Below, in pieces: positions 7,469 through 17,034 of a stretch of DNA of 64,000 nucleotides. The stretch lies in assembly GCA_015061945.1 (NCBI GenBank), contig SUVP01000006.1, forward strand, positions 1 through 64,000. Direction: 5' to 3'. Positions within the stretch are counted from its first letter, which is position 1. Every line of letters starts with the position of its first letter. Made by a program: the position numbers and the translations under genes. Under the pieces are notes generated by a model, which was not told the DNA's origin, searched no databases, and saw only the letters and a program-made list of their open reading frames with translations. This stretch comes from Opitutales bacterium (GTDB lineage: Bacteria > Verrucomicrobiota > Verrucomicrobiia > Opitutales > Intestinicryptomonadaceae).

Positions 7469-8020
7469 ATGGAAATAACACCAGAACTTGAAAAGCAATG
7501 TGGCGAGATAATCTCGCAGTACCCGAAGAAACGTTCGGCTGCAATGATTATTATGCACCTAATTCAAGAAAAATTTGGGTATTTTGACGACGACGCAATT
7601 AAGTTTGTCGCAAAACAACTTGAAGTAGAGCCGATTGAAGTCTATGGAATGCTCTCGTTCTATCCGATGTACTCGCAAGAACCACGTGGACGTATCCACA
7701 TTAAAGTGTGCCGTACACTTTCTTGTGCGATGTCGGGGTCGGTCAAGTTGGGGCATGAGCTCGCAAAGAAAATAGGATGTCCGATTGGCGAGACACGTGG
7801 AATATATACACTCGAGTTTGTCGAATGTTTGGGCAACTGTGTCAAGGGTCCAAATGTTCAAGTTAACGACAAATTGTTTGAAAATGTCGCACCAGAAGAC
7901 GCAGAAAAGTTTGTCGAAAAGATTTCTGAAATGGATAAAAATGGCGAGCTTGAAGCAAAGTCGGCATTTGATAAACCACAAGGCGTGGGCGACTTTAACT
8001 CACCAGCATACAAAGGCTAA
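7469..8020 (+). CDS. nuoE: NADH-quinone oxidoreductase subunit E
   Basis: The 24-kDa thioredoxin-fold subunit carrying the [2Fe-2S] cluster N1a. The ligand pattern C-x4-C and C-x3-C is visible as Cys81, Cys86 (VCRTLSC) and Cys120, Cys124 (CLGNC). A Shine-Dalgarno AGGAG lies a few bases before the ATG. A tail of about 40 residues rich in acidic residues follows the domain. Together with NuoF and NuoG it forms the NADH-oxidising module, so this complex I is of the NADH-using type and not the 11-subunit ferredoxin type. Confidence 0.96.
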   Translation: MEITPELEKQCGEIISQYPKKRSAAMIIMHLIQEKFGYFDDDAIKFVAKQLEVEPIEVYGMLSFYPMYSQEPRGRIHIKVCRTLSCAMSGSVKLGHELAKKIGCPIGETRGIYTLEFVECLGNCVKGPNVQVNDKLFENVAPEDAEKFVEKISEMDKNGELEAKSAFDKPQGVGDFNSPAYKG

Positions 8021-8023
8021 AAT

Positions 8024-9388
8024 ATGGGTGCTCAACAAACGAGAATTATTTACGAGCATATCGATGTAGAAGGCTGGAATGCCTCGATTGAAAAATACAT
8101 CGAAGCTGGCGGATACAGAATTTTATCTGAAACAGTCAAACGTCCACAAGAGGAACTTTGTGCAGAGATGTTAAAGTCGAATTTGCGTGGTCGTGGCGGT
8201 GCAGGCTTTCCTGTCGGAATGAAGTGGAAGTTTGTAGATAGAAAAAGTGGAAAGCCAATTTATCTTATCGCAAATGCCGACGAATCAGAGCCAGGAACTT
8301 GCAAGGATAGACTTATCATCTATCAAGATCCACACAAGTTGATTGAGGGTATGATGTGTGCGGCGTATGCAATCGGTGCATCGCAAGCGTTCATTTATAT
8401 ACGTGGAGAATACATCAATGGTTATCGTGTGTTAATCAATGCAATCGAAGAGGCGAAAGCAAAAAATTATGTCGGCAAAAATATTTGTGGTTCGGAATAT
8501 TCTTGCGAGCTTACAGTTTGTCGAGGTGCTGGTTGCTATGTTTGTGGCGAAGAAACAGGACTTATTTCATCGTTGGCAGGTATGCGTGCATATCCACGAA
8601 TTAAGCCACCGTACTTCCCAGCTGTTATGGGACTTTACGATTGTCCGACAGTTGTAAACAACGTGGAAACTCTTTGTTGGGTACCAATCGTGTTCGATAA
8701 AGGTGGCGATGCTGTCGCACAAATGGGTTGCCCAGCAGACCCTGGAACTCACGTTTGGGGCGTTAGCGGACTCGTCCAAAAACCTGGTCGATACGAAATT
8801 CTCACAGGCTCATGCACACTCGGAGAACTCCTTTACGACCTTTGTGGCGGACCTTTAGTTGGCAGAAGATTTAAAGCAATCATCCCAGGAGGTTCGTCGA
8901 TGAAAGTTCTCAAGTGGGACGATAAATATAAAATCAAAAATGCCGACGGAAGCGAATCTGAAATACGCACAGAGGATATTCCGCTCGACGCAATCTCTTT
9001 CCAAAAGTGCGGAACAGCGATAGGCTCATGCGGAATTATCGTTATGGATAATACAATCGATATGCCCGAAGCTCTCGCAAATTTGGCACATTTTTATGCA
9101 CACGAAAGTTGTGGACAATGCACGCCTTGTCGCGAAGGAACATTGTGGATGTCGCGAATAACAAAACGCATTTGCGAAGGTTGGGGACGTAAAGAAGATG
9201 TCGAACTTCTCGCAAGTGTTGCCGACAATATGTGTGGTCGCACAATATGTGCTCTCGGTGAAGGTGCAGCGTGGCCAGTGCAAAGTAATGTCGCAAAATT
9301 TAAAGAAGAATATTACGAAAAAATCCGCTTGCAAGAAACGGTCGGCGGACAGGCGAGAGCCGATAACAACGCATATAGACTCATTTAA
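8024..9388 (+). CDS. nuoF: NADH-quinone oxidoreductase subunit F
   Basis: The 51-kDa flavoprotein that oxidises NADH with FMN. The glycine-rich NADH/FMN loop RGRGGAGFPVGMKW is near residue 55 and the FMN-binding NADESEPGTCKDR near 86. N3 [4Fe-4S] ligands lie in ESCGQCTPCREG (about 361-370) and MCGRTICALG (about 405). It starts 3 bases after nuoE. Length 454 residues, slightly longer than usual because of small insertions. Confidence 0.96.
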   Translation: MGAQQTRIIYEHIDVEGWNASIEKYIEAGGYRILSETVKRPQEELCAEMLKSNLRGRGGAGFPVGMKWKFVDRKSGKPIYLIANADESEPGTCKDRLIIYQDPHKLIEGMMCAAYAIGASQAFIYIRGEYINGYRVLINAIEEAKAKNYVGKNICGSEYSCELTVCRGAGCYVCGEETGLISSLAGMRAYPRIKPPYFPAVMGLYDCPTVVNNVETLCWVPIVFDKGGDAVAQMGCPADPGTHVWGVSGLVQKPGRYEILTGSCTLGELLYDLCGGPLVGRRFKAIIPGGSSMKVLKWDDKYKIKNADGSESEIRTEDIPLDAISFQKCGTAIGSCGIIVMDNTIDMPEALANLAHFYAHESCGQCTPCREGTLWMSRITKRICEGWGRKEDVELLASVADNMCGRTICALGEGAAWPVQSNVAKFKEEYYEKIRLQETVGGQARADNNAYRLI

Positions 9389-9390
9389 CA

Positions 9391-11049
9391 ATGGACAATA
9401 TTGTACATATCAACATCAACGGCGTAGATTACGAAGTCGTCGCAGGGCAAAATGTTCTTGAAGCGTGCCGAAGTGTCGGCGTGGAAGTCCCATATTTTTG
9501 CTATCATCCAAAATTGAAAATAGCAGGCTCGTGCAGAATGTGTTTGGTTTACACAGGTATGCCAGCACGCGACAGAGCAACGGGTGAGCTTATAAAAAAT
9601 GAGGATGGCTCGCAGAAAATTGCGTGGATGCCAAAGCCAGCAATAGCATGTGGAACAAATGTAGCCGAAGGGATGCACGTTATAACCGATAGCGACGCAG
9701 TGAAAAGTTGTCGCCAAGGTGTGCTCGAATTTTTGCTTTTGAACCACCCGCTCGACTGTCCTATTTGCGACAAAGCAGGCGAATGCAAACTGCAAGAATA
9801 CGCTCACGCTTACGGACACGCTGAATCTCGATTTGTTGAAAACAAAAACGTAAAGCCGAAAAAGGTTGAAGTTGCAGGTAAAATTATGCTCGATGCGGAG
9901 CGTTGTATTCAATGTTCGAGATGTATCCGATTCTGCAACGAATTTATCGGCAGAAGTATTTTTGGTTTCACAAAGCGTGGCTCAAAAACAGAAATCGCAG
10001 TTTATCCAAATGCCGATAACAACAGCAACTATCTTCTCAATGTTGTCGACGGTTGCCCAGTCGGTGCGTTGACCGAAAAAGCGTTCCGCTTCAAGATGAG
10101 AACATGGTTCTTGAAAGCAGTAGATAGTATTTGTGCAGAAAGTAGTGCAGGGGTAAACACAAGAGTTTGGTCTCGCGAAGGTATAATTTACAGAATAACT
10201 CCACGTCGCAACGACGCTGTAAATGATATGTGGATTGCCGATTCTGGTAGATATGTTTTTGAACGTTTTAAATCGGAAAATCGTCTACCAAGAGCGTGCT
10301 TGGATTCATCGCCTTGCGACATTTCTTACGCAATAAATAGATGCGTAGAAATTATGAAGCTCGGCAAAGTTGCAATAGTTGCAAACGCATGGCAATCGCT
10401 CGAAGAACAATATATTATTGGCGAACTCGCAAAGGCGACTGGTGCAAAAATTTATATGGCAAGCCACATCGGTGAAGACGACGGAAAGCTTGTGTCGGCT
10501 GACAAAACACCAAATATGCGTGGTGCGTTTGTCGCAGGTCTCATCTCGGAATATCCAAAAGCAGACCTCTCGGAGCTTGCCGAAAAAGTACGCTCGGGCG
10601 AAGTTGGCACAATACTTTGCTTGCGTGAAAACTTGCTCGAGCTTGGGTTTGATGCAAAAGATTTCAAAACAGCAAATATCATCTACGCTGGTGCTCTCAA
10701 AAATACATCGAGCGATATCGCCAAGATTTCAATTCCGCTCAGAGGCGAATTTGAAAAACGTGGTCTTTGGATAAATCGCCAGTGGAGAGTTCAAAAATTT
10801 GAAAAGGCAATAGAGCCTTTGGCAAACACAATCGACGACCTTGAGTTTTTGTCGACAGTGTTGCGTGATATTAGCGGAGCATCGTTTACGATTCCGTCGG
10901 TTGACGAGGTTCGCAAAGTGATGTCGGAAAAAATTGTGCAGTTGAAAGATTGTGCAAAAGTGGGGTCGCTCGGGAAACAAATTGACGCTTCGGCATGGTC
11001 GAATATCAAATTCCCAGAGGCAAATGCAATGCACTTCGACGTCAAATAG
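9391..11049 (+). CDS. nuoG: NADH-quinone oxidoreductase subunit G, short form
   Basis: The 75-kDa iron-sulfur subunit. Ligands for three clusters are intact. N1b: Cys37, Cys48, Cys51, Cys87. N5: His119, Cys123, Cys126, Cys132. N4: Cys172, Cys175, Cys178, Cys222. Where longer NuoG proteins carry a C-x2-C-x3-C motif for the off-path cluster N7, this one reads CAESSAGVN (248-256), with one cysteine left. The protein is 552 residues against about 900 in Escherichia coli, because the molybdopterin-type C-terminal domain is strongly reduced. A loop of about 25 residues is inserted between Cys51 and Cys87. It starts 2 bases after nuoF. Confidence 0.93.
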   Translation: MDNIVHININGVDYEVVAGQNVLEACRSVGVEVPYFCYHPKLKIAGSCRMCLVYTGMPARDRATGELIKNEDGSQKIAWMPKPAIACGTNVAEGMHVITDSDAVKSCRQGVLEFLLLNHPLDCPICDKAGECKLQEYAHAYGHAESRFVENKNVKPKKVEVAGKIMLDAERCIQCSRCIRFCNEFIGRSIFGFTKRGSKTEIAVYPNADNNSNYLLNVVDGCPVGALTEKAFRFKMRTWFLKAVDSICAESSAGVNTRVWSREGIIYRITPRRNDAVNDMWIADSGRYVFERFKSENRLPRACLDSSPCDISYAINRCVEIMKLGKVAIVANAWQSLEEQYIIGELAKATGAKIYMASHIGEDDGKLVSADKTPNMRGAFVAGLISEYPKADLSELAEKVRSGEVGTILCLRENLLELGFDAKDFKTANIIYAGALKNTSSDIAKISIPLRGEFEKRGLWINRQWRVQKFEKAIEPLANTIDDLEFLSTVLRDISGASFTIPSVDEVRKVMSEKIVQLKDCAKVGSLGKQIDASAWSNIKFPEANAMHFDVK

Positions 11050-11064
11050 GAAAGGTTTTTCAAA

Positions 11065-12186
11065 ATGCAAAATTTATCTGAAATTACAATTTTCGCATCG
11101 GGTTGGGGCGATGTCGCACTCGATGTTCTGATAAGAGTGCTATGCAGTTTGGGGGCGATAATGCTCGTGATGTGCTTTGCTGGTTTGAGCGTTGTAGCCG
11201 AACGCAAAGTTTGTGCATTTATCCAAGGTCGATGGGGTCCGAATCGCACAGCAATTCCGCTTGTTGCGGCAATTCCACTCGTTGGAAATTTCTTGAAAAA
11301 AAATGGTTTGATGCAACTTATGGCAGACGGACTTAAGTTCCTTTTGAAAGAAGATCCGTTGCCGAAGCATGTCGATAAATTCTGGTATATGCTTGCTCCA
11401 ATTATGGCGTTGACGCCAGTTTTGATTGCATCGTGCGTGATTCCATTTGGCGTGTATTGGTCGGACGGGCAGATGTGCCCACTTTCACCAGCAAATTTGG
11501 ATATCAGCTTGATTCTCGCATTGTCGATTGGTGCGTTAGGTGTTTATGGAGCATTGATGGCGGGTTGGTCGTCAAATAGTAAATTCCCATACATGGGAGC
11601 GATGAGAGCGTCGGCACAAGTGATAAGCTATGAACTTGCGATGGGGCTTTCAGTATTGCCTGTCGTGATGTGGGTCGCACGCACATCAGATAGCCCATTG
11701 AACCTTTTTGAAATAGCAAGAGCTCAAGAAAATCTGTGGTTTTGCATATCGCAACCACTTTCTGCATTGATATTCTTGATTGCTCTTTTTGCAGAAACAA
11801 ATCGATTGCCTTTCGATATGGCTGAAAGCGAAACCGACCTCGTCAGCGGATACCATACAGAATATGGTAGCTTTAAGTTCGGCTTATTCTTTGTCGGCGA
11901 GTATGGACATATGGTGTTGGGTTCGTCGCTATTTATCGTGTTATTCTTGGGTGGATGGAATCTTCTGCCTGGGGTAGCGTGGCCGGAATCGTGGGGTTGG
12001 GTAAGTACAGTGTTGTCGCTTCTAACATTTATTGTGAAGATAGCAATGATGCTATTCCTCTTTATTTGGGTGCGTTGGACTCTCCCACGCTTTAGATACG
12101 ACCAAGTTATGCGACTTGGTTGGAAAGCACTCGTCCCACTCGCACTTGTGAACTTCACTGCATATATGCTCTTTTTGGCAATTTAA
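11065..12186 (+). CDS. nuoH: NADH-quinone oxidoreductase subunit H
   Basis: Membrane subunit (ND1) that links the peripheral arm to the proton channels. It has about eight hydrophobic segments. Conserved loops include AERKVCAFIQGRWGPNR near residue 45, LKEDPLPKHVDK, and the quinone-chamber loop ETNRLPFDMAESETDLVSGY near 250 with its row of acidic residues. A GGAAAGG-type ribosome binding site precedes the ATG. 373 residues. Confidence 0.96.
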   Translation: MQNLSEITIFASGWGDVALDVLIRVLCSLGAIMLVMCFAGLSVVAERKVCAFIQGRWGPNRTAIPLVAAIPLVGNFLKKNGLMQLMADGLKFLLKEDPLPKHVDKFWYMLAPIMALTPVLIASCVIPFGVYWSDGQMCPLSPANLDISLILALSIGALGVYGALMAGWSSNSKFPYMGAMRASAQVISYELAMGLSVLPVVMWVARTSDSPLNLFEIARAQENLWFCISQPLSALIFLIALFAETNRLPFDMAESETDLVSGYHTEYGSFKFGLFFVGEYGHMVLGSSLFIVLFLGGWNLLPGVAWPESWGWVSTVLSLLTFIVKIAMMLFLFIWVRWTLPRFRYDQVMRLGWKALVPLALVNFTAYMLFLAI

Positions 12187-12200
12187 ATTTAAGGAAAACT

Positions 12201-12737
12201 ATGGCTATAGTAGTAGAAAGAAAACGTCTGAATTTTTGGGAAAGACTTTATCTGCCCCAAATTATCTCGGGCTTGTTCATTACTCTGAAAAATATTTTCA
12301 AACCACGTGTAACGCTTGAATATCCCGACCAGTCGCCAGTGCTACCAGTCGGATATAGAGGTGCACCGACATTGGTGAAAGACTCGCAAGGTCGTGAAAA
12401 GTGCGTATCTTGTCAGCTTTGCGAATTTGTGTGCCCGTCGAAAGCAATCCGTGTTACCCCAGGGGAAATATCGCAAGATAGCGAACACGCACATATCGAA
12501 AAAGCTCCGAAAGATTTTCAAATAAATATGCTTCGTTGCATCTTCTGCGGACTCTGTCAAGAAGTCTGCCCAGAAAAAGCGATTGTTTTGCAAAACGAGT
12601 TTTCCATAAACGGATATTCTCGTGATGAGTTTATCCGCCACAAAGAAGACTTATATGCACGCGGAGGCGTCCACCCAGACAAAATAATGAAGTGGAAAAA
12701 AGTAAAAGATAATGCTGAATTAGGAGGAGGACACTAA
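12201..12737 (+). CDS. nuoI: NADH-quinone oxidoreductase subunit I
   Basis: The 23-kDa ferredoxin-like subunit with two [4Fe-4S] clusters (N6a, N6b) that pass electrons to NuoB. Two C-x2-C-x2-C-x3-C motifs are present: CVSCQLCEFVC (Cys68-78) and CIFCGLCQEVC (Cys113-123). The ATG at 12201 follows an AAGGAAA ribosome binding site; the longer open frame overlaps nuoH and is not used. 178 residues. Confidence 0.96.
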   Translation: MAIVVERKRLNFWERLYLPQIISGLFITLKNIFKPRVTLEYPDQSPVLPVGYRGAPTLVKDSQGREKCVSCQLCEFVCPSKAIRVTPGEISQDSEHAHIEKAPKDFQINMLRCIFCGLCQEVCPEKAIVLQNEFSINGYSRDEFIRHKEDLYARGGVHPDKIMKWKKVKDNAELGGGH

Positions 12738-12739
12738 TT

Positions 12740-13276
12740 ATGCAAGATATAGTTTATTACATATTCTGTGGAATGTGCTTGGGCGGAGGGCTCGGTGTAA
12801 TATTGTTGCCAGGCTATGTGAACTCGGCAATGTCTATGCTGTTGTCGATGCTCGGTGTGGCAGGATTGATGTTGATGATGAAAGCGTATTTCTTGGCGTT
12901 CATTATGATTATGGTCTATGCCGGAGCAGTGCTTGTACTTTTCGTATTTGTAGTGATGCTTATCGGCGGAAAATCCGATGGTATATCTAATATAAGAAAA
13001 GGTATATTGCTCTTGCTTTGGGTCGGACTCGGTGCGGTTCTCGGATATTTTGAACCGCAAATATTCAAAAGTTGTGCCGTTGAACATTTGAAAACAACTG
13101 CCGAAACAGTTGCTCCACAATATGTTGAGGTGGCAAAAAATTATGGATTGATTTTGTTCACAAAATTTATGTTGCCGTTCCAAATTGCTGGAGTGCTACT
13201 CTTGGGTGCAATGGTCGGTGCAATCGTAATCGCAAAACAAAAAACAACACGCAAATCGCGTGGCGATATGGTATAA
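12740..13276 (+). CDS. nuoJ: NADH-quinone oxidoreductase subunit J
   Basis: Membrane subunit (ND6) with five hydrophobic segments. The conserved third helix contains the motif YAGAVLVLFVFVVMLI near residue 64. It begins 2 bases after nuoI, with the nuoI end (GGAGGA) serving as ribosome binding site. 178 residues. An extra-membrane stretch at about 85-130 lies between helices 4 and 5. Confidence 0.93.
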   Translation: MQDIVYYIFCGMCLGGGLGVILLPGYVNSAMSMLLSMLGVAGLMLMMKAYFLAFIMIMVYAGAVLVLFVFVVMLIGGKSDGISNIRKGILLLLWVGLGAVLGYFEPQIFKSCAVEHLKTTAETVAPQYVEVAKNYGLILFTKFMLPFQIAGVLLLGAMVGAIVIAKQKTTRKSRGDMV

Positions 13277-13286
13277 GGAGGCGTTT

Positions 13287-13592
13287 ATGGAACATACTTT
13301 GAATCAATTTTTATTTCCGGCGTTGATGTTGTTCGCAACAGGGTTGCTCGGTGCAATGTTCAAACGCAATTTAATATCAATCTTTATGGGAATCGAACTT
13401 ATGCTGTGTGGTGCGATGCTCGCATTTGTCGCATTTGCTTCGGTTTATAATAATATGGACGGTGCGGTGTTCGCATTCTTCATCTTGACGATTGCTGCGG
13501 CAGAAGTTGCTGTCGGGCTTGCGATAATCACACGTCTTTTTAAAGTGGAAAATACAATTTCTACAAAAGAACTAAATACACTCGGAGACTAA
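13287..13592 (+). CDS. nuoK: NADH-quinone oxidoreductase subunit K
   Basis: Small three-helix membrane subunit (ND4L). Both conserved membrane glutamates are present, in SIFMGIELMLCGAML and in TIAAAEVAVGLAI. A strong AAGGAGG ribosome binding site stands before the ATG at 13287. The frame is open further upstream into nuoJ but lacks such a site. 101 residues. Confidence 0.95.
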   Translation: MEHTLNQFLFPALMLFATGLLGAMFKRNLISIFMGIELMLCGAMLAFVAFASVYNNMDGAVFAFFILTIAAAEVAVGLAIITRLFKVENTISTKELNTLGD

Positions 13593-13596
13593 TTCG

Positions 13597-15504
13597 ATGG
13601 ATTTTCAACTATCTACAATTTTATTTTTACCACTGCTTGCTTCGGCGACAATAGTATTGTTTATGCGTGAATGTAAGTGGTCGGGGGCTGTAATATCGGT
13701 TGGTAGTGCGGGCATTTCGCTGATTGTCGCACTTACGGCAATTTTCTCGAGTGCACCAGCTGATGTCTATAAAACAGGATTCGAGTTATTTAAACTCGGC
13801 TCATTTTCAATGGATTTTGGGTTCTTGTTCGATTCGCTAACACGCAATATGTTATTTGTTGTGTGCTTTGTCGGTTTCCTTATCCACGTTTTCAGCGTTG
13901 GATATATGAACGATGACTCGGCAAAATCGCGATTCTTTGCGGGTTTGAGTTTCTTTATGTTCTCGATGACCGGCATAGTGTTGGCATCAAACCTCTTTAT
14001 GATGTTCTTATTTTGGGAACTTGTAGGTTTCAGCTCGTATGCTTTGATTGCTCATTATGCAGATACACCAATGGCTCGTGAGGCATCAAAAAAGGCATTT
14101 ATAGTAAATAGAGTGGGCGACTTCGGCTTTCTGCTCGGCATAATCTTCTGCCAATCATTGCTCGGAACGACTAATTTTTCAGAGTTGGCTCAAATATTCC
14201 AAGCCGATCCGACAAAAGCATCAACTGCAATGGGCTTGCTTATTATGTGTGGATTCTTGGGCAAAAGTGCACAATTCCCATTACACGTTTGGCTCGCAGA
14301 TGCTATGGCTGGACCAACTCCAGTTTCGGCATTGATTCACGCAGCGACAATGGTCGCAGCTGGCGTATTTATGATGGTGCGTCTTTCAACTATCGGCTTC
14401 TTAACACCTTGTGTTCTCGATACAGTGGCAATCCTTTGTGCGATGATGGCGTTTTTGGCTAGTCTTTGGGCTCTCGGTCAAAGCGATATCAAAAAGATTT
14501 TAGCGTACTCGACTCTCGCTCACCTCGGCTTAATGGGCGTCGGCGTTGGAATTGGTTGCGAGCTTGCAATGTTCCACTTGACAACGCACGCATTCTTTAA
14601 GGCAACTTTATTCCTCGTCGCTGGTTCAATTATCCACGCTTGCCACCACGAACAAGATATTTTCAAAATGGGTGGTATATTTAAGAGAATGCCTATTACA
14701 TCGCTCGTAGCACTAATTGCTTCGCTTTCAATTATCGCAATTCCATTCTTTTCAGGATATTACAGTAAGGAAGCTATCTTGACATCGGCATACGCAAAAG
14801 CTCAAGTTGGTTCTGTGTTCGACAATATCGTATTTTGGCTCGTTATGGGTGGGGCAGTGCTGACACCTATTTATATGGGTAGACTTTTCTTTAATGTGTT
14901 CCTCGGTGCTCCCAATTCGGAAACAGCTCAAAAGGCAAAAGAAAGCTCTTTGTTTATGACAATTCCGCTCGTGATTTTGGCGATATACTCGCTTGGCGGT
15001 GGTTGGAGTTTTGTCTCAAATATGCTTTGGGCAGACGGAAAAATGGATTGCTTAATTCCAACATCGGCAACGTTATTCATCGAGAGGGCGTTTACAGTTC
15101 GTACAGAGTTGTTAGAAAAAGTCTCGGGTATTCATACTCTTGAAACAATCGCACTTATTTCTACAATTTTGGGAATTGTAGTAGCATATATTCTGTACGG
15201 ACGCACAAAAGGATATGATATCGTGGAAAAGAAACTCCCATTCTTGTACGAAGCACTCAACAAACACGGTTGGTTTGATGATATATACAACTGGTACGTC
15301 GCAAAAGTACAACAACGTATTGCGACTTTCTTGGCGACTTTTGTCGACTTGTTGCTGGTCGAACTCTTGATTGTAAGAGGTTTGGGTATAGTTAGCTCGG
15401 TACTCGGTTATGGGTTTAAACGTATGCACGATGTATCTGCTAATTCGCAAGTTAAATGGCTTGTCGGAGGGGTTATCGTACTTCTGATTTTAATTTTCGC
15501 ATAG
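13597..15504 (+). CDS. nuoL: NADH-quinone oxidoreductase subunit L
   Basis: Largest antiporter-like proton-pumping subunit (ND5), with about 15-16 membrane segments plus the long lateral helix at the C-terminus. Family motifs are seen: FWELVGFSSYALIAHY near residue 138, the PTPVSALIHAATMVAAGVF loop near 242, and KKILAYSTLAHLGLMGVGVG near 303. 635 residues, normal. It starts 4 bases after nuoK. Confidence 0.96.
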   Translation: MDFQLSTILFLPLLASATIVLFMRECKWSGAVISVGSAGISLIVALTAIFSSAPADVYKTGFELFKLGSFSMDFGFLFDSLTRNMLFVVCFVGFLIHVFSVGYMNDDSAKSRFFAGLSFFMFSMTGIVLASNLFMMFLFWELVGFSSYALIAHYADTPMAREASKKAFIVNRVGDFGFLLGIIFCQSLLGTTNFSELAQIFQADPTKASTAMGLLIMCGFLGKSAQFPLHVWLADAMAGPTPVSALIHAATMVAAGVFMMVRLSTIGFLTPCVLDTVAILCAMMAFLASLWALGQSDIKKILAYSTLAHLGLMGVGVGIGCELAMFHLTTHAFFKATLFLVAGSIIHACHHEQDIFKMGGIFKRMPITSLVALIASLSIIAIPFFSGYYSKEAILTSAYAKAQVGSVFDNIVFWLVMGGAVLTPIYMGRLFFNVFLGAPNSETAQKAKESSLFMTIPLVILAIYSLGGGWSFVSNMLWADGKMDCLIPTSATLFIERAFTVRTELLEKVSGIHTLETIALISTILGIVVAYILYGRTKGYDIVEKKLPFLYEALNKHGWFDDIYNWYVAKVQQRIATFLATFVDLLLVELLIVRGLGIVSSVLGYGFKRMHDVSANSQVKWLVGGVIVLLILIFA

Positions 15505-15516
15505 GAGACTCCAAAT

Positions 15517-17028
15517 ATGGAAATGAACGAAATTTGTAAAATATTGATAAACGCATCGGTGTATGCTCCCATAATGGGTGCAGTTTTACTTGCGATATTT
15601 TTCCCATTCTTTGGGAATCGAGGTGCGAGAGTTGTCGGCGTCGGAGCATCGATAATTTCTTTTGTATCGGCAATAGTGTTATGGTTTGAATTTGCTGGTA
15701 ATTATTCTGTTGGAATTACCTTTGTATCAACACCTTTGCTTTTTGATATCCCACTTCCACCATTAGGGGTTAATGCAATTTCTATGCCAATGCTTGCGTT
15801 GGCTGGGATAGTTGGGTTGGCGTCGGCGTTGTGGGCGTCGCGTACTGACATCGGCAATGCTCGCCTTTATTTCTTACTATTGTTGGTTATGCAAGGTGGG
15901 TTGATGGGTGCGTTTGCTACAACAAATGTCCTTTGGATGTATATGTTCCACGAGTTTGCACTTGTGCCGACATTCGTAGCGACAATTCTTTGGGGCGGAG
16001 CAGGCAAACGTATGGCATCTATGCAAATGGCGATTTATTTGACATTGGGTGCGTTAGTATCGCTCGTTGGAATAATTGCACTTTATGCACAACTCAATGC
16101 GACAGATTTCAATCTTTACTCTTTGGCAGTTGCACTTGCGAAAAGTCCACTTTCGGCAGGTTGGCAGTATAAGATTTTCGGATTGTTGATGTTTGGTCTG
16201 GGTACGCTTGTATCGTTATTCCCATTCTACTCATGGGCTCCACGAGCATATTCTGCCGCTCCGACATCATTTGCGATGCTTCATGCGGGAGTCTTAAAGA
16301 AATTTGGTCTTTATGTTTTGATTCAAGTAGGGCTTCCGTTCTTGGCAGGTGGTTGCTTGGATTGGTCAAAAGTTATGGCAATACTTGCATTGTTTAACGT
16401 GATATTTATCGGGCTTGTAACAATGGCACAAAAAGATTTGAAGTTGATGATTTCATATTCGAGTGTCGCACACATGGGTCTTTGTTTCTTGGGTATTGCA
16501 ACGATGAGTGTTTTAGGTATCGGCGGTGCGATATTGTTGATGTTCGGACACGGCGTGAGTGTTGCATTATTGTTTATGCTTTCAAACGCAATAGTGAATC
16601 GTTCAGGACAATGGGATATGTCGCAGATGGGTGGTTTGTATAAGCAAACGCCAGTGTTGGCATCGTTCTTCCTCGCTGGGACACTCGCAAGTTTGGGCTT
16701 GCCGATGTTTGCAAACTTCTGGGGCGAGCTAACAATTTTGACAAGCCTTTGGGATTTCTCGCCAGTAATTTGTGCATTGGGTGCTACTGGATTGGTAATA
16801 TCGGCAATTTACGGATTGCGTGCATTTGCAAACATCTTTATGGGAAGTCCATCCGAAAAACTATCGCTTAAAATTCGTTCGATAGAAGATTTAAATTGGA
16901 AAGAAAAATTGTCAGCAGTTGTTCTTTTGTCGGCATTGGTTTTCGTTGGGTTCTGCCCGAGTTCGATAACAGAATCGCTGAATGCAAATCTTTCACAGCT
17001 TTTGACAACAACAATACAATCAAAATAA
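15517..17028 (+). CDS. nuoM: NADH-quinone oxidoreductase subunit M
   Basis: Antiporter-like membrane subunit (ND4) with about 14 helices. Conserved sites include the MYMFHEFALVPTFVATILWG helix with its glutamate, and QKDLKLMISYSSVAHMGL around residue 305. An AGGAGA ribosome binding site precedes the ATG at 15517. In the usual PTSFAMLHAGVLKKFG region, aspartate/serine variants replace some typical residues. 503 residues. Confidence 0.95.
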   Translation: MEMNEICKILINASVYAPIMGAVLLAIFFPFFGNRGARVVGVGASIISFVSAIVLWFEFAGNYSVGITFVSTPLLFDIPLPPLGVNAISMPMLALAGIVGLASALWASRTDIGNARLYFLLLLVMQGGLMGAFATTNVLWMYMFHEFALVPTFVATILWGGAGKRMASMQMAIYLTLGALVSLVGIIALYAQLNATDFNLYSLAVALAKSPLSAGWQYKIFGLLMFGLGTLVSLFPFYSWAPRAYSAAPTSFAMLHAGVLKKFGLYVLIQVGLPFLAGGCLDWSKVMAILALFNVIFIGLVTMAQKDLKLMISYSSVAHMGLCFLGIATMSVLGIGGAILLMFGHGVSVALLFMLSNAIVNRSGQWDMSQMGGLYKQTPVLASFFLAGTLASLGLPMFANFWGELTILTSLWDFSPVICALGATGLVISAIYGLRAFANIFMGSPSEKLSLKIRSIEDLNWKEKLSAVVLLSALVFVGFCPSSITESLNANLSQLLTTTIQSK

Positions 17029-17034
17029 ATTTTT

